Assembly: GCA_028281025.1 (NCBI GenBank)
Contig: JANQKR010000013.1
Location: forward strand, 620,001-684,000
Source of the DNA: Croceivirga sp.
GTDB taxonomy: Bacteria; Bacteroidota; Bacteroidia; Flavobacteriales; Flavobacteriaceae
Direction of reading: 5' to 3'
Length of the DNA: 64,000 bases
Position numbers and translations under genes: made by a program
The notes under the pieces: generated by a model
Database searches by the model: none
Seen by the model: only the letters and a program-made list of their open reading frames with translations
Told to the model about the DNA's origin: nothing
Part shown: positions 27,164-36,500 of the stretch, one piece after another
Numbering within the stretch: position 1 is the stretch's first letter
Layout: each line of letters begins with the position of its first letter

Positions 27164-27739
27164 TTATTTTGAGATTCCCTTAGTGATAATAGTGATAAGA
27201 TTGTCGAAATGGGCTTCCAAACGGTCATACTCACCTTTCAGGTAAAAGTTGGGTTCCAGCCCTTGTAGGAGCATTACCAGTACTTGACCATAGACCAAAT
27301 GGTCGCCGGGTAATTCCAGCTCGCCCTTTTCAATGCCCCGACGGATCAATTGCATGATCTGTGAAACTTCCCACTCGGTCATCCCCTGTTTTACGTTGTT
27401 CACAAAATCATAATGCTCGTAGAAGTTGGGACGGAGGGTCTCCTGATAGTTGGGGGCATGCCGTAAGACTTCCATCCGCTTCAGCATATAATTGCGCAGT
27501 ACTTCCCTGGTATCGGAATCGGTATCCGCAAAGACCTGGACCAATTCGGATTTCAATCGGTTCAGTTCGTCAAGTACAACGGCTTCAAACAATAGTTCCT
27601 TACTACCGAAATGATAGTATAGGGAACCTTTGGCCTTTTGTGCGGCGGTCGCAATATCCTCCATGGCCGTTTTGTAATATCCATATTTGCTAAAGGTGGT
27701 ACCGGCTATTTCCAGCAATTGATTTTTAATTTTTGACAT
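27164..27739 (-). CDS. TetR family regulator of alkB
   Basis: 191 residues from the ATG at 27739 (MSKIKNQLLEIAGTTFSKYG); the frame also allows a TTG three codons earlier. The HTH covers about 20-44 (YYKTAMEDIATAAQKAKGSLYYHF) with the F-G-S-K-E-L-L-F segment. The C-terminal domain is divergent, as expected of a ligand sensor. It is first in an operon with alkB, 6 bp apart. A TetR-type dyad lies over its own start region. Confidence 0.9.
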   Translation of the reverse strand: MSKIKNQLLEIAGTTFSKYGYYKTAMEDIATAAQKAKGSLYYHFGSKELLFEAVVLDELNRLKSELVQVFADTDSDTREVLRNYMLKRMEVLRHAPNYQETLRPNFYEHYDFVNNVKQGMTEWEVSQIMQLIRRGIEKGELELPGDHLVYGQVLVMLLQGLEPNFYLKGEYDRLEAHFDNLITIITKGISK

Positions 27740-27740
27740 T

Positions 27741-27770
27741 TTGACCAAAAATGAATAATAGTCAAATATA
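27741..27770 (-). promoter_or_regulatory. Promoter and TetR-type operator of the tetR-alkB operon
   Basis: The arms TTGACCA (27741-27747) and TAGTCAA (27759-27765) form a 25-bp dyad with one mismatch. Overlapping it on the minus strand is TATATTTG (plus-strand 27763-27770), an exact -7 element. The predicted transcription start thus falls inside the dyad, which ends only 2 bp before the regulator's ATG. Autorepression is inferred. Confidence 0.55.
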
Positions 27771-27887
27771 TGAAATCCTTTGAATAAAACCGAAGGTCAA
27801 AAGCCTTGATCCAAAATCAGTTACGAATAGGACCGTGGTATCGTTTTTGTTGTTTATCTTGTAACTAACGTAAAAATTTCCGACAAA

Positions 27888-28574
27888 ATGAGACTTTGTT
27901 TTTTGCCTTTGCCGTTTTTCTTGTTTGTCCAGGTCATGCTGCCCCAAAATCCCATGGCCCTTCACGATGATTTTAGGGGAGTGTTTTATAATCCTGCGAT
28001 GTATGTACAGCGCTATGAGATTGAGAATGGCTCACCCTACCTGAACCTAAAATTTGAGCCAGCAAAGATTGGGGACCGGGATAAAACCTATTTGGTGCGA
28101 TTTAATGCGTACGAGGGAAGCGTTGAGGTTTGGATACAGGAAAATAAGGTCATTGAGTTGAATAGCCCGGGAGAGGAACGCATCAAAATGTTGAATGGCT
28201 CCGATAAGGAATATCTGCTCACTACATATGAAAGTCCCAAAGGAGGAAAGGAAAAAGGTTTTCTGGAAGAACTAAAAGTCTGTGAGGCCTATACCCTTTA
28301 TAAGAAGGAGACCATAAAGTACTTTAAAAAGGTTAAAGCGGAGGCCTATGCCAAAGAGAAACCCGCACGATTTGAACAGTCCACTCCCCAATTTTATATC
28401 AAACTTGCCGGTGGGGATGCGCCGATTAGGTACCTGCCCAATAACAAGAAAAAATTTCTTGGTGCGTTTGATGCCCAAAATGTGACCAAAGCCAAAACCA
28501 TCATAAAAAAAGAACGACTTAGTTTAACCAAAAGCGAAGATATCATCCGCATTTTGGACAGTATGTACAACTAG
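27888..28574 (+). CDS. Hypothetical exported protein
   Basis: 228 residues with a signal peptide (MRLCFLPLPFFLFVQVMLPQ). The mature part is Lys/Glu rich: FNAYEGSVEVWIQENKVIELNSP and KYFKKVKAEAYAKEKPARFEQSTPQFYIKL, with a conserved-looking tail KKFLGAFDAQNVTKAKTIIKKERLSLTKSEDIIRILDSMYN. I do not recognise the family with certainty; flavobacteria encode many such proteins. It stands alone. Confidence 0.68.
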   Translation: MRLCFLPLPFFLFVQVMLPQNPMALHDDFRGVFYNPAMYVQRYEIENGSPYLNLKFEPAKIGDRDKTYLVRFNAYEGSVEVWIQENKVIELNSPGEERIKMLNGSDKEYLLTTYESPKGGKEKGFLEELKVCEAYTLYKKETIKYFKKVKAEAYAKEKPARFEQSTPQFYIKLAGGDAPIRYLPNNKKKFLGAFDAQNVTKAKTIIKKERLSLTKSEDIIRILDSMYN

Positions 28575-28789
28575 TCATCCGTAAAATTCCTTAATTCCAA
28601 CAACGTACCGTTCGATAAAATGCACACTGTTTCGGTAAGTGGTTTTTGGGGCCAAAAACAGTTGTCGATCCTTTTTTACACTTTGTCCATTCCTTTGTTT
28701 TTCAGCGAGTTTTTTACCGGGATAAACGACCAAAATCGACTGTTGGGGTAGCTGCTGGGTAATTTTACCCTGTAACAATTACCCAAGTC
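28575..28789. other. Spacer with a start-proximal hairpin
   Basis: 215 bp without a credible gene (the 67-codon minus-strand frame has no supporting feature). TGGGTAATT (28756-28764) and AATTACCCA (28777-28785) form a perfect 9-bp inverted repeat ending 4 bp before the ATG of the next gene. Within it GGGTAATTTTACCC (28757-28770) is a second, mutually exclusive hairpin. Confidence 0.45.
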
Positions 28790-29026
28790 ATGAAAGCAGT
28801 TTTAACCTTCGTTTTTTTCATCTTCATCGCAACGACAGCTATGGCTCAAGCTCCTAAAAAGGAAGTAAAGGTTAAAACTATGACCATGGAAGTTGAATTG
28901 AACATCACCATTGCCCAGGACGATGCACCTAAAACAGAAGTGGCACGTTTGTACAAGTTCAAGAACTCCAGGGTAAAAAAAGCATTGAAGTTCACCACTA
29001 AAAACAATCGTTCCAAGATTGCATAA
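28790..29026 (+). CDS. Small exported basic protein (78 aa)
   Basis: A signal peptide (MKAVLTFVFFIFIATTAMAQ) precedes a 58-residue mature peptide that is highly basic (APKKEVKVKTMTMEVELNIT, then RVKKALKFTTKNNRSKIA). Good codon use and an exported leader support a real gene. The family is unknown to me. It lies directly behind a symmetric hairpin that could control translation. Confidence 0.6.
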   Translation: MKAVLTFVFFIFIATTAMAQAPKKEVKVKTMTMEVELNITIAQDDAPKTEVARLYKFKNSRVKKALKFTTKNNRSKIA

Positions 29027-29147
29027 TCCAACTTTTTTATAATTTACAGGAAACCTTGTGACCTACTCTATCTTGGGTTAGCCCAGTATTTCTGGGAAAT
29101 GTCGCTTAAATGTCGGGTCAAATCCAAGCAAAATCCTTGGGTACATT

Positions 29148-29155
29148 TAGTTTTG
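29148..29155 (+). promoter_or_regulatory. -7 element upstream of the XRE membrane regulator
   Basis: TAGTTTTG matches TAnnTTTG exactly and lies 37 bp before the start codon at 29193. No TTTG box at the right distance. Confidence 0.4.
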
Positions 29156-29192
29156 CAGCTAACATTGTTCCAGGTTTTCAAAAACAAGCGAT

Positions 29193-30005
29193 ATGAAACA
29201 GCCAGAGTTAGGATTACGAATTACGGAATTACGAAAGCAAAAGGGACTTACCCAAGATGAATTGGTGGAATTGTGCAATATCAATGTGCGGACCCTTCAA
29301 CGGATTGAAAATGGCGAGGTATCTCCAAGAAGCTATACGATAAAGACCATTTTATCTGCCTTGGACTATGATTACGAAAGTTTAAGGGCAGAAGAGGTTA
29401 CGGTCACTGCTTCCACCCTTGCGCGAATTCCGGCCAAGGAGGCCAAGACCGTCCATTCGTTGTTGGCCATGGCCTGGATTGCCGGAATTCTGTTTGCCAT
29501 CCTTGCCGTTTTTGAAGGGATATCGGATTATGTACGGATAGAGGACGGGGATTTTATCTATGGACAATGGGGGCACGTTGTCGTGAAGTTCCTGGTCCTT
29601 GTTTTTAATGTACTGCTACTGTATGGCTTTTTGATTTCCGGAAAGTTGTTACAGAACTATCTGATGAAGATTGCAACCATCTTAATGATGATTGCCCTGT
29701 TCTGTTTTTATGGTTATGATATTGTCTCCGTTTTTAGTGGTTCCTTGGATATAGAAGTGGTTTTTATGGCAGAGGCCGTAACCTTTGGTGCTTTGGGTAT
29801 CCTATTTGGGATTTCGATACTAAAATCAAGGAATATTCTGGGAAATACTGGAATAGCCACTGGAGTGGCGGAACTGCTTATGGCCTTTTGTCTGGTGACG
29901 GTGGTATTGTCACCTATTTCCCTATTCCTGTTCTTCCCGGTTATCGTTCTGGAAATATTGGTTCTTTACAAAGTTTCTACCATGGTAAAGGAACAACTGC
30001 CCTAG
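29193..30005 (+). CDS. XRE-type HTH protein with membrane-spanning C-terminus
   Basis: 270 residues. Residues 6-62 form a Cro/C1-type HTH (LRITELRKQKGLTQDELVELCNINVRTLQRIENGEVSPRSYT). The rest contains about five hydrophobic segments (LLAMAWIAGILFAILAVF, then VVKFLVLVFNVLLLYGFLI and IATILMMIALFCFYGYDIVSV). A DNA-binding head fused to a membrane tail of this kind is frequent in Flavobacteriaceae. A signal sensed in the membrane could release or restrain binding, but this is inference. It converges on the fucosidase gene. Confidence 0.8.
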   Translation: MKQPELGLRITELRKQKGLTQDELVELCNINVRTLQRIENGEVSPRSYTIKTILSALDYDYESLRAEEVTVTASTLARIPAKEAKTVHSLLAMAWIAGILFAILAVFEGISDYVRIEDGDFIYGQWGHVVVKFLVLVFNVLLLYGFLISGKLLQNYLMKIATILMMIALFCFYGYDIVSVFSGSLDIEVVFMAEAVTFGALGILFGISILKSRNILGNTGIATGVAELLMAFCLVTVVLSPISLFLFFPVIVLEILVLYKVSTMVKEQLP

Positions 30006-30060
30006 AAATCCAAAGTATTGAAAAGTTGGGTACGTATGGACGCCCAACCTCATTAGGCTT

Positions 30061-31401
30061 TCATTGTAAAACTATTTCGATAATCGTGTCAATAGGGTCC
30101 ATCTTTTCCTCAGGTAGTTTTATGAAAAGGCCGTACTTGTTTTTCTGGGTTTTAAGTTTTGTTTTTCCATTGAACAGGACGACTTCTTTCACATTTTCAT
30201 TAAAATCCTTTAAAAAAACCAGGCTCTCCTTCGAATCCAACCAATGGAGATATACCACATTGCCCTTTTGCGTGGAGGCTATTTTTTCCGATGGTGCTAT
30301 TGGGCCTTTTCGGGTCCCATAGATGGTTTCGCCATTGGTGCGCATCCATTCCCCCATTTTTTTAAGGGAAGCCTTGTGTTCTTTTTGAATTTCGCCATTG
30401 GGCATTGGCCCCACATTAAGTAAAAGGTTACTGCCATATCCCGAAGCCTTTACGATGTAATGTACCAATTCCTTAAAAGTCTTATGCTTATCGTCTTGTA
30501 GATTAAAGCCCCAAGATGTATTTATGGTTTCACAAACTTCTAGTGGAAGGGTACCAATATCGTTTGAACTGGTCCCCCAACCTGTGGTGTTTTTTCCAGG
30601 CAGGTCTTTCTCAAACATTTGAAAATCTTCCCCTTGAATTGGTGCCAAGTGATGATTGTTCCCAATAAGGCAATGGGGTTGTAATTCATGGATCAATTGA
30701 TAAATTTCATCATAGTGCCAATCTACTTTTACTTTACCGAATCTTTTACCGTCCCACTCTTTTTGATCCCAATGGCCATCAAACCATATTCCTGCGATTT
30801 CGCCATAATTGGTCAACAATTCGGTTAATTGTGCCTTCATAAATGAAATATAGTTGTTCCAGTCGCCTTTTCCACGACCGGCAATGGCATTGCCCGTTCT
30901 TCCCCGTGGATAATAATCATCGCGATGCCAATCCAATAGGGAATAATAGAAAAACAGTTTGATATCCTCTTTTTTGCAGGCTTCGGCAAGTTGTTTTAGG
31001 ACGTCCTTTTTATATGGGGTACGATCAACAATATCATAATCCGTTGCATTGCTGTCGAACATTGAAAAGCCATCATGGTGGCGACTGGTAATGGTAATGT
31101 ACTTCATGCCTGCATCCTTGGCCATTTTTACCCAATCATCGGCATTGTAGTCAACAGGATTAAAAAAATGGGGCAATTTTTCATAATTCTCAATGGAGAT
31201 ATTCTGATTGTTCATGACCCATTCCCCATCGCCCAGTACGCTATATACGCCCCAATGTATGAATAAGCCAAATTTGGCCTTTTGAAACCATTCGCGGGCC
31301 TCTAGATTTTCCGGTGTTGGTTGATAGGAATTGTCTTGTTGGCCAAATGTTCCAAGACTGGTGAACAACAGGCAAATGAATACAAATTGGATAGGTTTCA
31401 T
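30061..31401 (-). CDS. Alpha-L-fucosidase, GH29
   Basis: Retaining alpha-L-fucosidase that removes terminal fucose. From the ATG at 31401 it has a signal peptide (MKPIQFVFICLLFTSLGTFG) and the GH29 catalytic barrel: FGLFIHWGVYSV with H49-W50, TSRHHDGF with H108-H109, and the nucleophile Asp208 in GIWFDG. At 446 residues it has the usual length, with a C-terminal beta domain. It may act on algal fucans, fitting a marine habitat. It is not in a SusCD locus; its neighbours are unrelated. Confidence 0.93.
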   Translation of the reverse strand: MKPIQFVFICLLFTSLGTFGQQDNSYQPTPENLEAREWFQKAKFGLFIHWGVYSVLGDGEWVMNNQNISIENYEKLPHFFNPVDYNADDWVKMAKDAGMKYITITSRHHDGFSMFDSNATDYDIVDRTPYKKDVLKQLAEACKKEDIKLFFYYSLLDWHRDDYYPRGRTGNAIAGRGKGDWNNYISFMKAQLTELLTNYGEIAGIWFDGHWDQKEWDGKRFGKVKVDWHYDEIYQLIHELQPHCLIGNNHHLAPIQGEDFQMFEKDLPGKNTTGWGTSSNDIGTLPLEVCETINTSWGFNLQDDKHKTFKELVHYIVKASGYGSNLLLNVGPMPNGEIQKEHKASLKKMGEWMRTNGETIYGTRKGPIAPSEKIASTQKGNVVYLHWLDSKESLVFLKDFNENVKEVVLFNGKTKLKTQKNKYGLFIKLPEEKMDPIDTIIEIVLQ

Positions 31402-31583
31402 CTTTAAAAAGTGTATTCCCAAATGTAGGGAATATAGCGGCCAAGTTTACTGCATATGACCAGGATGTTTGGGAATTCGGTAGGCAAGGTTATACCGGCC
31501 CTTAAACTTTTTTCATGGGCCACTGTAACAAATTCGCCCCAATATGGTCTTCTATTACATTAAACCCATGAAACCCCTAGACT

Positions 31584-32810
31584 ATGAAATTGTCCTTTTG
31601 TTCATCCCAGGCATTTACCTCTTTTACGGCCATTCTTTTCACGATTTTTGTTTTTGGTCAAAAAGATTTGGGGTTGTCCATGGCTGAACTGGAAAGCGAA
31701 CTATCCAAAATCAGCGAAATAGGCTTGATAAAAGGATACGGAGTAGCCATAGTTTCCAAGGACAGTACACTTTTTGCAAAGGGATTTGGGTATTCCGATG
31801 TTCAGAATCAATCACCCTACACCCAAAACTCCATTCAAAATATAGCCTCGGTATCTAAAACCTTAATAGGAATATCGTTATTGAAAGCCCAGGAAATGGG
31901 GAAATTGAACCTTGACGATCCTATTAATGACTATTTGGATTATGACATCATCAATCCGTATCATCCAGAAATTCCAATTCGAATTCGACATTTGGCAACG
32001 CATACCGGAACAATCCTGGATACCGATCTATACGATAATAAATCGTATTACGCTTTGAACAAGGAGGACCTTAAATTGCCAGTGGCAAAGCAAATCGGTG
32101 GAACGCTGCTTTCCATGGACACTAAGGTTTCCATGGCGGAATATCTTAAAGAATTTCTGTCCGTTGATGGCAGTTGGTACAAAAAGAAAAACTTTTTGAA
32201 GAGCAAACCTGGCACTTCTTACGAATACAGTAATGTTGGGGCGACCTTGGCGGCCCACGTCTTGGAAAAGGCTACTGGGGTTCCCTACGATGAATTCACA
32301 AAAACACATATTCTTGAACCCTTGCAGATGCATGCCACGGGATGGTCGTTTGATACCATTGATAAAACCAAGCACAGCAAATTATATACCGATAAAGGTG
32401 AGGTCATACCCCATTATGCCTTGGTCACCTATCCTGATGGGGGATTGCTGACCGACCTTAATAACTTTGGCCTATACCTTCAAGAATTGATGCGGGGCCA
32501 TGCCGGTGAAGGGACCTTATTGACGACGACTTCTTACAACGAATTGTTTACCCAGCAATTACCCGCCAAAGAAGTGCCTAAGGACCCCAATCGCTATGAT
32601 GACGAATTCAATTCCGGGATTTTTATGGCCTTCACTCCCCTTGGATGGATTGGTCATACAGGAGGCGACCCCGGTGTGAGCACCTTTATGTTTTTTGACC
32701 CAAAAAATGGACTGGGACATATTGTAATGCTCAATACCTCATTAAACAGGGACTCCATCAACCAACAGTTGATACCGATCATGAAGGCCGTAAGCAAGGC
32801 TTTGGATTAG
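31584..32810 (+). CDS. Beta-lactamase-family serine hydrolase
   Basis: 408 residues with a signal peptide (about 1-26). Penicillin-binding/class C beta-lactamase fold: S89-V-S-K92 (nucleophile motif), Y-S-N in SYEYSNVGATL, and H-T-G-G in WIGHTGGDPGVST. Such proteins are D-aminopeptidases, esterases or peptidoglycan-modifying enzymes; the activity cannot be chosen from the sequence. It is transcribed away from the fucosidase gene. Confidence 0.9.
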   Translation: MKLSFCSSQAFTSFTAILFTIFVFGQKDLGLSMAELESELSKISEIGLIKGYGVAIVSKDSTLFAKGFGYSDVQNQSPYTQNSIQNIASVSKTLIGISLLKAQEMGKLNLDDPINDYLDYDIINPYHPEIPIRIRHLATHTGTILDTDLYDNKSYYALNKEDLKLPVAKQIGGTLLSMDTKVSMAEYLKEFLSVDGSWYKKKNFLKSKPGTSYEYSNVGATLAAHVLEKATGVPYDEFTKTHILEPLQMHATGWSFDTIDKTKHSKLYTDKGEVIPHYALVTYPDGGLLTDLNNFGLYLQELMRGHAGEGTLLTTTSYNELFTQQLPAKEVPKDPNRYDDEFNSGIFMAFTPLGWIGHTGGDPGVSTFMFFDPKNGLGHIVMLNTSLNRDSINQQLIPIMKAVSKALD

Positions 32811-33006
32811 ATTTCCCAATCGGGTTGGACCCTCTGTCGCAATGACTGTTGCTGTTCCTTTGTCATTTCGAACGCATGTGAGAAATCTTATCATTGAGGG
32901 TAACAGGTATTGATATTTGTGATTGGATTTCTCAATCGTCGCTCTGCTCCTCATGTCGCAATGACTGTTGCTGTTCCTTTGTCATTTCGAACGCATGTGA
33001 GAAATC
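32811..33006. repeat. Tandem palindromic repeat pair, left of GIY-YIG gene
   Basis: Two copies of a roughly 80-bp imperfect palindrome, 119 bp apart. The better copy spans 32926-33006: GATTTCTCAATCG at one end and TGAGAAATC at the other, with inner arms GTCGCAATGAC / GTCATTTCGA. The left copy (32811-32879) is more degenerate at its outer end. Both share the identical run TGTTGCTGTTCC. The pair ends exactly where the GIY-YIG stop codon begins (33007). Confidence 0.85.
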
Positions 33007-33306
33007 TCAAACCACCTCATGATTCAAAAACTCCCAATTCGAATTGAATGCTGAAATGAGTTTGTCTTTCTTTTCCCTACGCCATTTTTTTAATTCTTTT
33101 TCCCTCAAAATCGCAGATTCAATAGCATCAAAACCTTCATAATACACCAAATAGAAGCAGTTGTATTTTCCTGCAAATGATTTCTTCGCATTTTGGCTGT
33201 CAAAGTAATGTTGGGAAAGTCTTTTTTGAATATCGTTGGTAACACCAATGTAAAGTGTGGTTTTGTTTTCGTTGGTGACGATATAGACAAAGTAGGAATG
33301 GAGCAT
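33007..33306 (-). CDS. GIY-YIG nuclease domain protein (UvrC-like, 99 aa)
   Basis: This minimal GIY-YIG protein shows VYIV (7-10), LYIGVTN with Tyr19/Gly21, R29, and a downstream Glu in REKELKKWRREKK, matching the single-domain GIY-YIG family seen as many paralogues in flavobacterial genomes. It is probably an endonuclease. It lies between mfd and the serine hydrolase, directly bounded by palindromic repeats: its TGA stop abuts one repeat (ends 33006) and the next repeat starts 21 bp before its ATG. A second, related gene is at 40733-41041. Confidence 0.85.
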   Translation of the reverse strand: MLHSYFVYIVTNENKTTLYIGVTNDIQKRLSQHYFDSQNAKKSFAGKYNCFYLVYYEGFDAIESAILREKELKKWRREKKDKLISAFNSNWEFLNHEVV

Positions 33307-33327
33307 TTTTAAAGATAGTTTTTTTGA

Positions 33328-33541
33328 GATTTCTCAATCGTCGCTTCGCTCCTCATGTCGAAATGACTCCCTGGTTCCAGTTGTCATTTCGAACCGAACG
33401 AAGAGAGCGTGAGAAATCTTATGATTGAGGGTGATAGGCATTGATATTAGTAATTGGATTTCTCAATCGTCGCTTCGCTCCTCATTTCGAAATGACTGTT
33501 GCTGTTCTTTTATCATTTCGACCCTGGGACCATGGGAAATC
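33328..33541. repeat. Tandem palindromic repeat pair, right of GIY-YIG gene
   Basis: Two more copies of the repeat family found at 32811-33006, in the same order: 33328-33418 and 33457-33541, 129 bp apart. Arms are GATTTCTCAATCGTCGCTTC and TGAGAAATC, with inner arms GTCGAAATGAC / GTCATTTCGA. Even the linker between the copies is similar on both sides (ATTGAGGGT...ATTGATATT). The GIY-YIG gene is therefore framed by two homologous direct repeats of about 200 bp. Confidence 0.85.
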
Positions 33542-33580
33542 TAGATTCCATGGGAACACTTTCCAAAGAAGACGAATCCA

Positions 33581-36500
33581 TTACGGGAGTACTTCACTCC
33601 GTTCTTGGAGCGGCCGCAGAACTTGCATCGCCTTTTCAATGGAGGTAATCCCCTCAAAGACCAACAACAACCGCAATCCATTTCGTGTCTGTTTTTCCTT
33701 GAGTTGACATGCCCTTGGGTTGGCTTGAACGTATTGCAATATGCTGGTAAAAGCCTCAGTTTGGTAAAATGGGGATTGTTGGTCGGCGATAAAATAACCC
33801 AAAAATTTCCCTTTTTTCAGAATCACTTTTTCAAGTCCAATTGAGGTGGCTATCCATTTCACACGAACAGAGTTGAGCAAGTCCACCGCCTGTTCCGGAA
33901 GTTCCCCAAAGCGGTCCACCAACTCGGTTTCAAATTTCTGGAGTGATTCTTCATCCCCCACTTCGTTAAGCTGCGTGTACAGGTTTAAGCGCTCTGTAAT
34001 ATTGTTCACATAATCATCGGGGAAGAGCAGCTCAAAATCGGTATCCAATTGGGTATCCTTTACAAATACCTTTTCCTTTTCGCCCTCTACTTCATCATAC
34101 AACTCCTTAAATTCATTTTCCTTGAGCTCTTCTATGGCTTCGGTCAATATTTTTTGATAGGTCTCAAATCCAATCTCATTGATAAATCCACTTTGTTCAC
34201 CCCCCAGAAGATCACCAGCTCCACGGATTTCCAAATCTTTCATGGCAATATTGAAACCACTGCCCAATTCGGTAAATTGTTCCAAGGCCTGAATCCGTTT
34301 TCGCGCATCGGGTGTCATCACTTCATAAGGTGGGGTAATGAAAAAGCAAAATGCCTTTTTGTTGCTTCGACCAACACGTCCGCGCATTTGGTGCAGATCA
34401 CTCAACCCAAAATTATTGGCATTATGGATAAAAATGGTATTGGCATTGGTTACGTCCAGGCCACTTTCCACAATGGTCGTGGAAACCAGGACATCAAATT
34501 CCCCATTCATAAAGGCGAGCATCAGTTGTTCCAATTTCTTGCCTTCCATCTGCCCATGGCCAATACCAATTTTGGCATCGGGCACCAGACGTTGGAGCAT
34601 CCCCGCCATTTCTTTTATATTTTCAATACGGTTATGGATAAAGAATACCTGTCCTCCCCTTTGGATTTCATAGGAAATGGCATCCCTTATGATTTCCTCG
34701 TTAAACCGAATGACCCTGCTCTCAATAGGATAGCGATTGGGAGGTGCCGTATTGATGACCGAAAGGTCCCGTGCCGCCATTAAGCTGAACTGTAGTGTTC
34801 TGGGGATGGGTGTTGCGGTCAATGTAAGCACATCCACATTTTCCTTAATGGACTTGAGCTTGTCCTTAACGGCCACCCCAAATTTTTGTTCTTCATCCAC
34901 AATAAGGAGTCCCAAGTCCTTAAATTGCACACTTTTGTTCACCAATTGATGTGTACCGATAATAATATCGATTTTGCCCTGTGCCAGTTGTTCCAGTATT
35001 TCACGTTTCTCTTTGGCCGTTCGGAACCGGTTAAGGTAGTCCACGGTAACCGGCAGTTCCCCCAACCGCTTTTTAAAGGTATTGTTGTGTTGAAAGGCCA
35101 GAATGGTGGTAGGGACCAAAATGGCCACTTGCTTGCCATTGTCCACGGCCTTAAAAGCTGCCCTAATGGCCACTTCGGTCTTACCGAAACCAACATCCCC
35201 ACAGATAAGGCGGTCCATAGGCCGCTCGCTCTCCATATCCTTTTTGACATCGGCAGTGGATTTGGCCTGATCGGGGGTATCCTCATAAATGAAGGAGGCC
35301 TCCAGTTCATGTTGTAAATAGGAGTCTGGGCCGTACTGAAATCCTTTTTCGAGCCTGCGTTTGGCATATACCTTAATAAGGTCAAAGGCAATTTTTTTGA
35401 CCCGACTTTTTGTTTTCTGTTTTAGTTTTTTCCAAGCTGCGGAGCCCAGTTTGTAAATCTTGGGAGCTGCACCGTCCTTACCGTTGTATTTGGAGATTTT
35501 ATGCAGGGAATGGATACTGACATATAAGATATCCCGGTCCCCATATACCAATTTAATGGCCTCCTGTTTTTTGCCCTCAACATCAATTTTTTGCAATCCT
35601 CCAAACTTGCCAATGCCGTGGTCAATATGGGTCACGTAATCCCCAAGTTCCAATTTGTTCAGTTCCTTGAGCGTAATGGCCTGTTTTTTGGCATAACCAT
35701 TTTTTAAATGGAACTTATGATAACGTTCAAAGATTTGATGGTCCGTATAACAGGCCAATTGCAAATCATGGTCAATAAAACCTTGGTATAGTGGAAAAAC
35801 AAGGGTGTGGTAACCAATGTCATCATTGGTTTCGTCATCATCACCCAAAATTACAGTTTTGATGATGTCTTTTAGTCGCTTGGCCTGTTGTTCCGTAGAG
35901 CAGCAAATTACATTTTCAAAACCTTTGTCATGATTTTCCTGAAGGTCTTGAACCAACAATTCAAATTTTTTATTGAAAGCGGGTTGGGGTTTGGCTCGGA
36001 AGGAAAAGGCATTTTCACTGCGGTCGGTTCTTGAAGAAATGGATTGGTTTTGGTGACCGAACGAGGCCGAAGCCCCAATTTCCACTACGGTAAAATCACT
36101 TAGTTGACTTTTTAGCAGAGCGGAGCTCACAAAAAGTTCCTCCGGTTGGGCGTGCTTTATTTCCTTGCTCAGTTTTTCAAAGCTTTCTTTGGCCTTTTCA
36201 AAATTTGAGTCAATTCTATGAAAAACAAGGCTCAGGTTTTTGGAGTAGATGACCGTTTTTGGGGAAATATATTTTAGGAAACTTTCCCGGGTCTCTTGCA
36301 GGAATTTGTTCTCCACATTGGGGATAATGGTTATTTTTTTCACTTTTTCCGTGGAAAGCTGTGTTTCGACGTCAAAAGTGCGAATACTGTCCACTTCGTC
36401 CCCAAAAAACTCAATACGATAGGGTTCATCATGTGAAAAGGAAAATACATCCACTATACCCCCCCGAACTGAAAACTCTCCGGGTTCGGTTACAAAATCC

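Noticed and set aside
28575-28778. 67-codon minus-strand frame between two exported-protein genes
   Set aside because: No domain, no signal peptide, unusual composition and no promoter; the region holds a hairpin for the next gene instead.
32811-33541. Possible CRISPR array from the repeated sequences around the GIY-YIG gene
   Set aside because: Only two plus two copies, each 80-90 bp and itself palindromic, with spacings of 119 and 129 bp and similar linkers. There are no short repeats with unique spacers and no cas genes.
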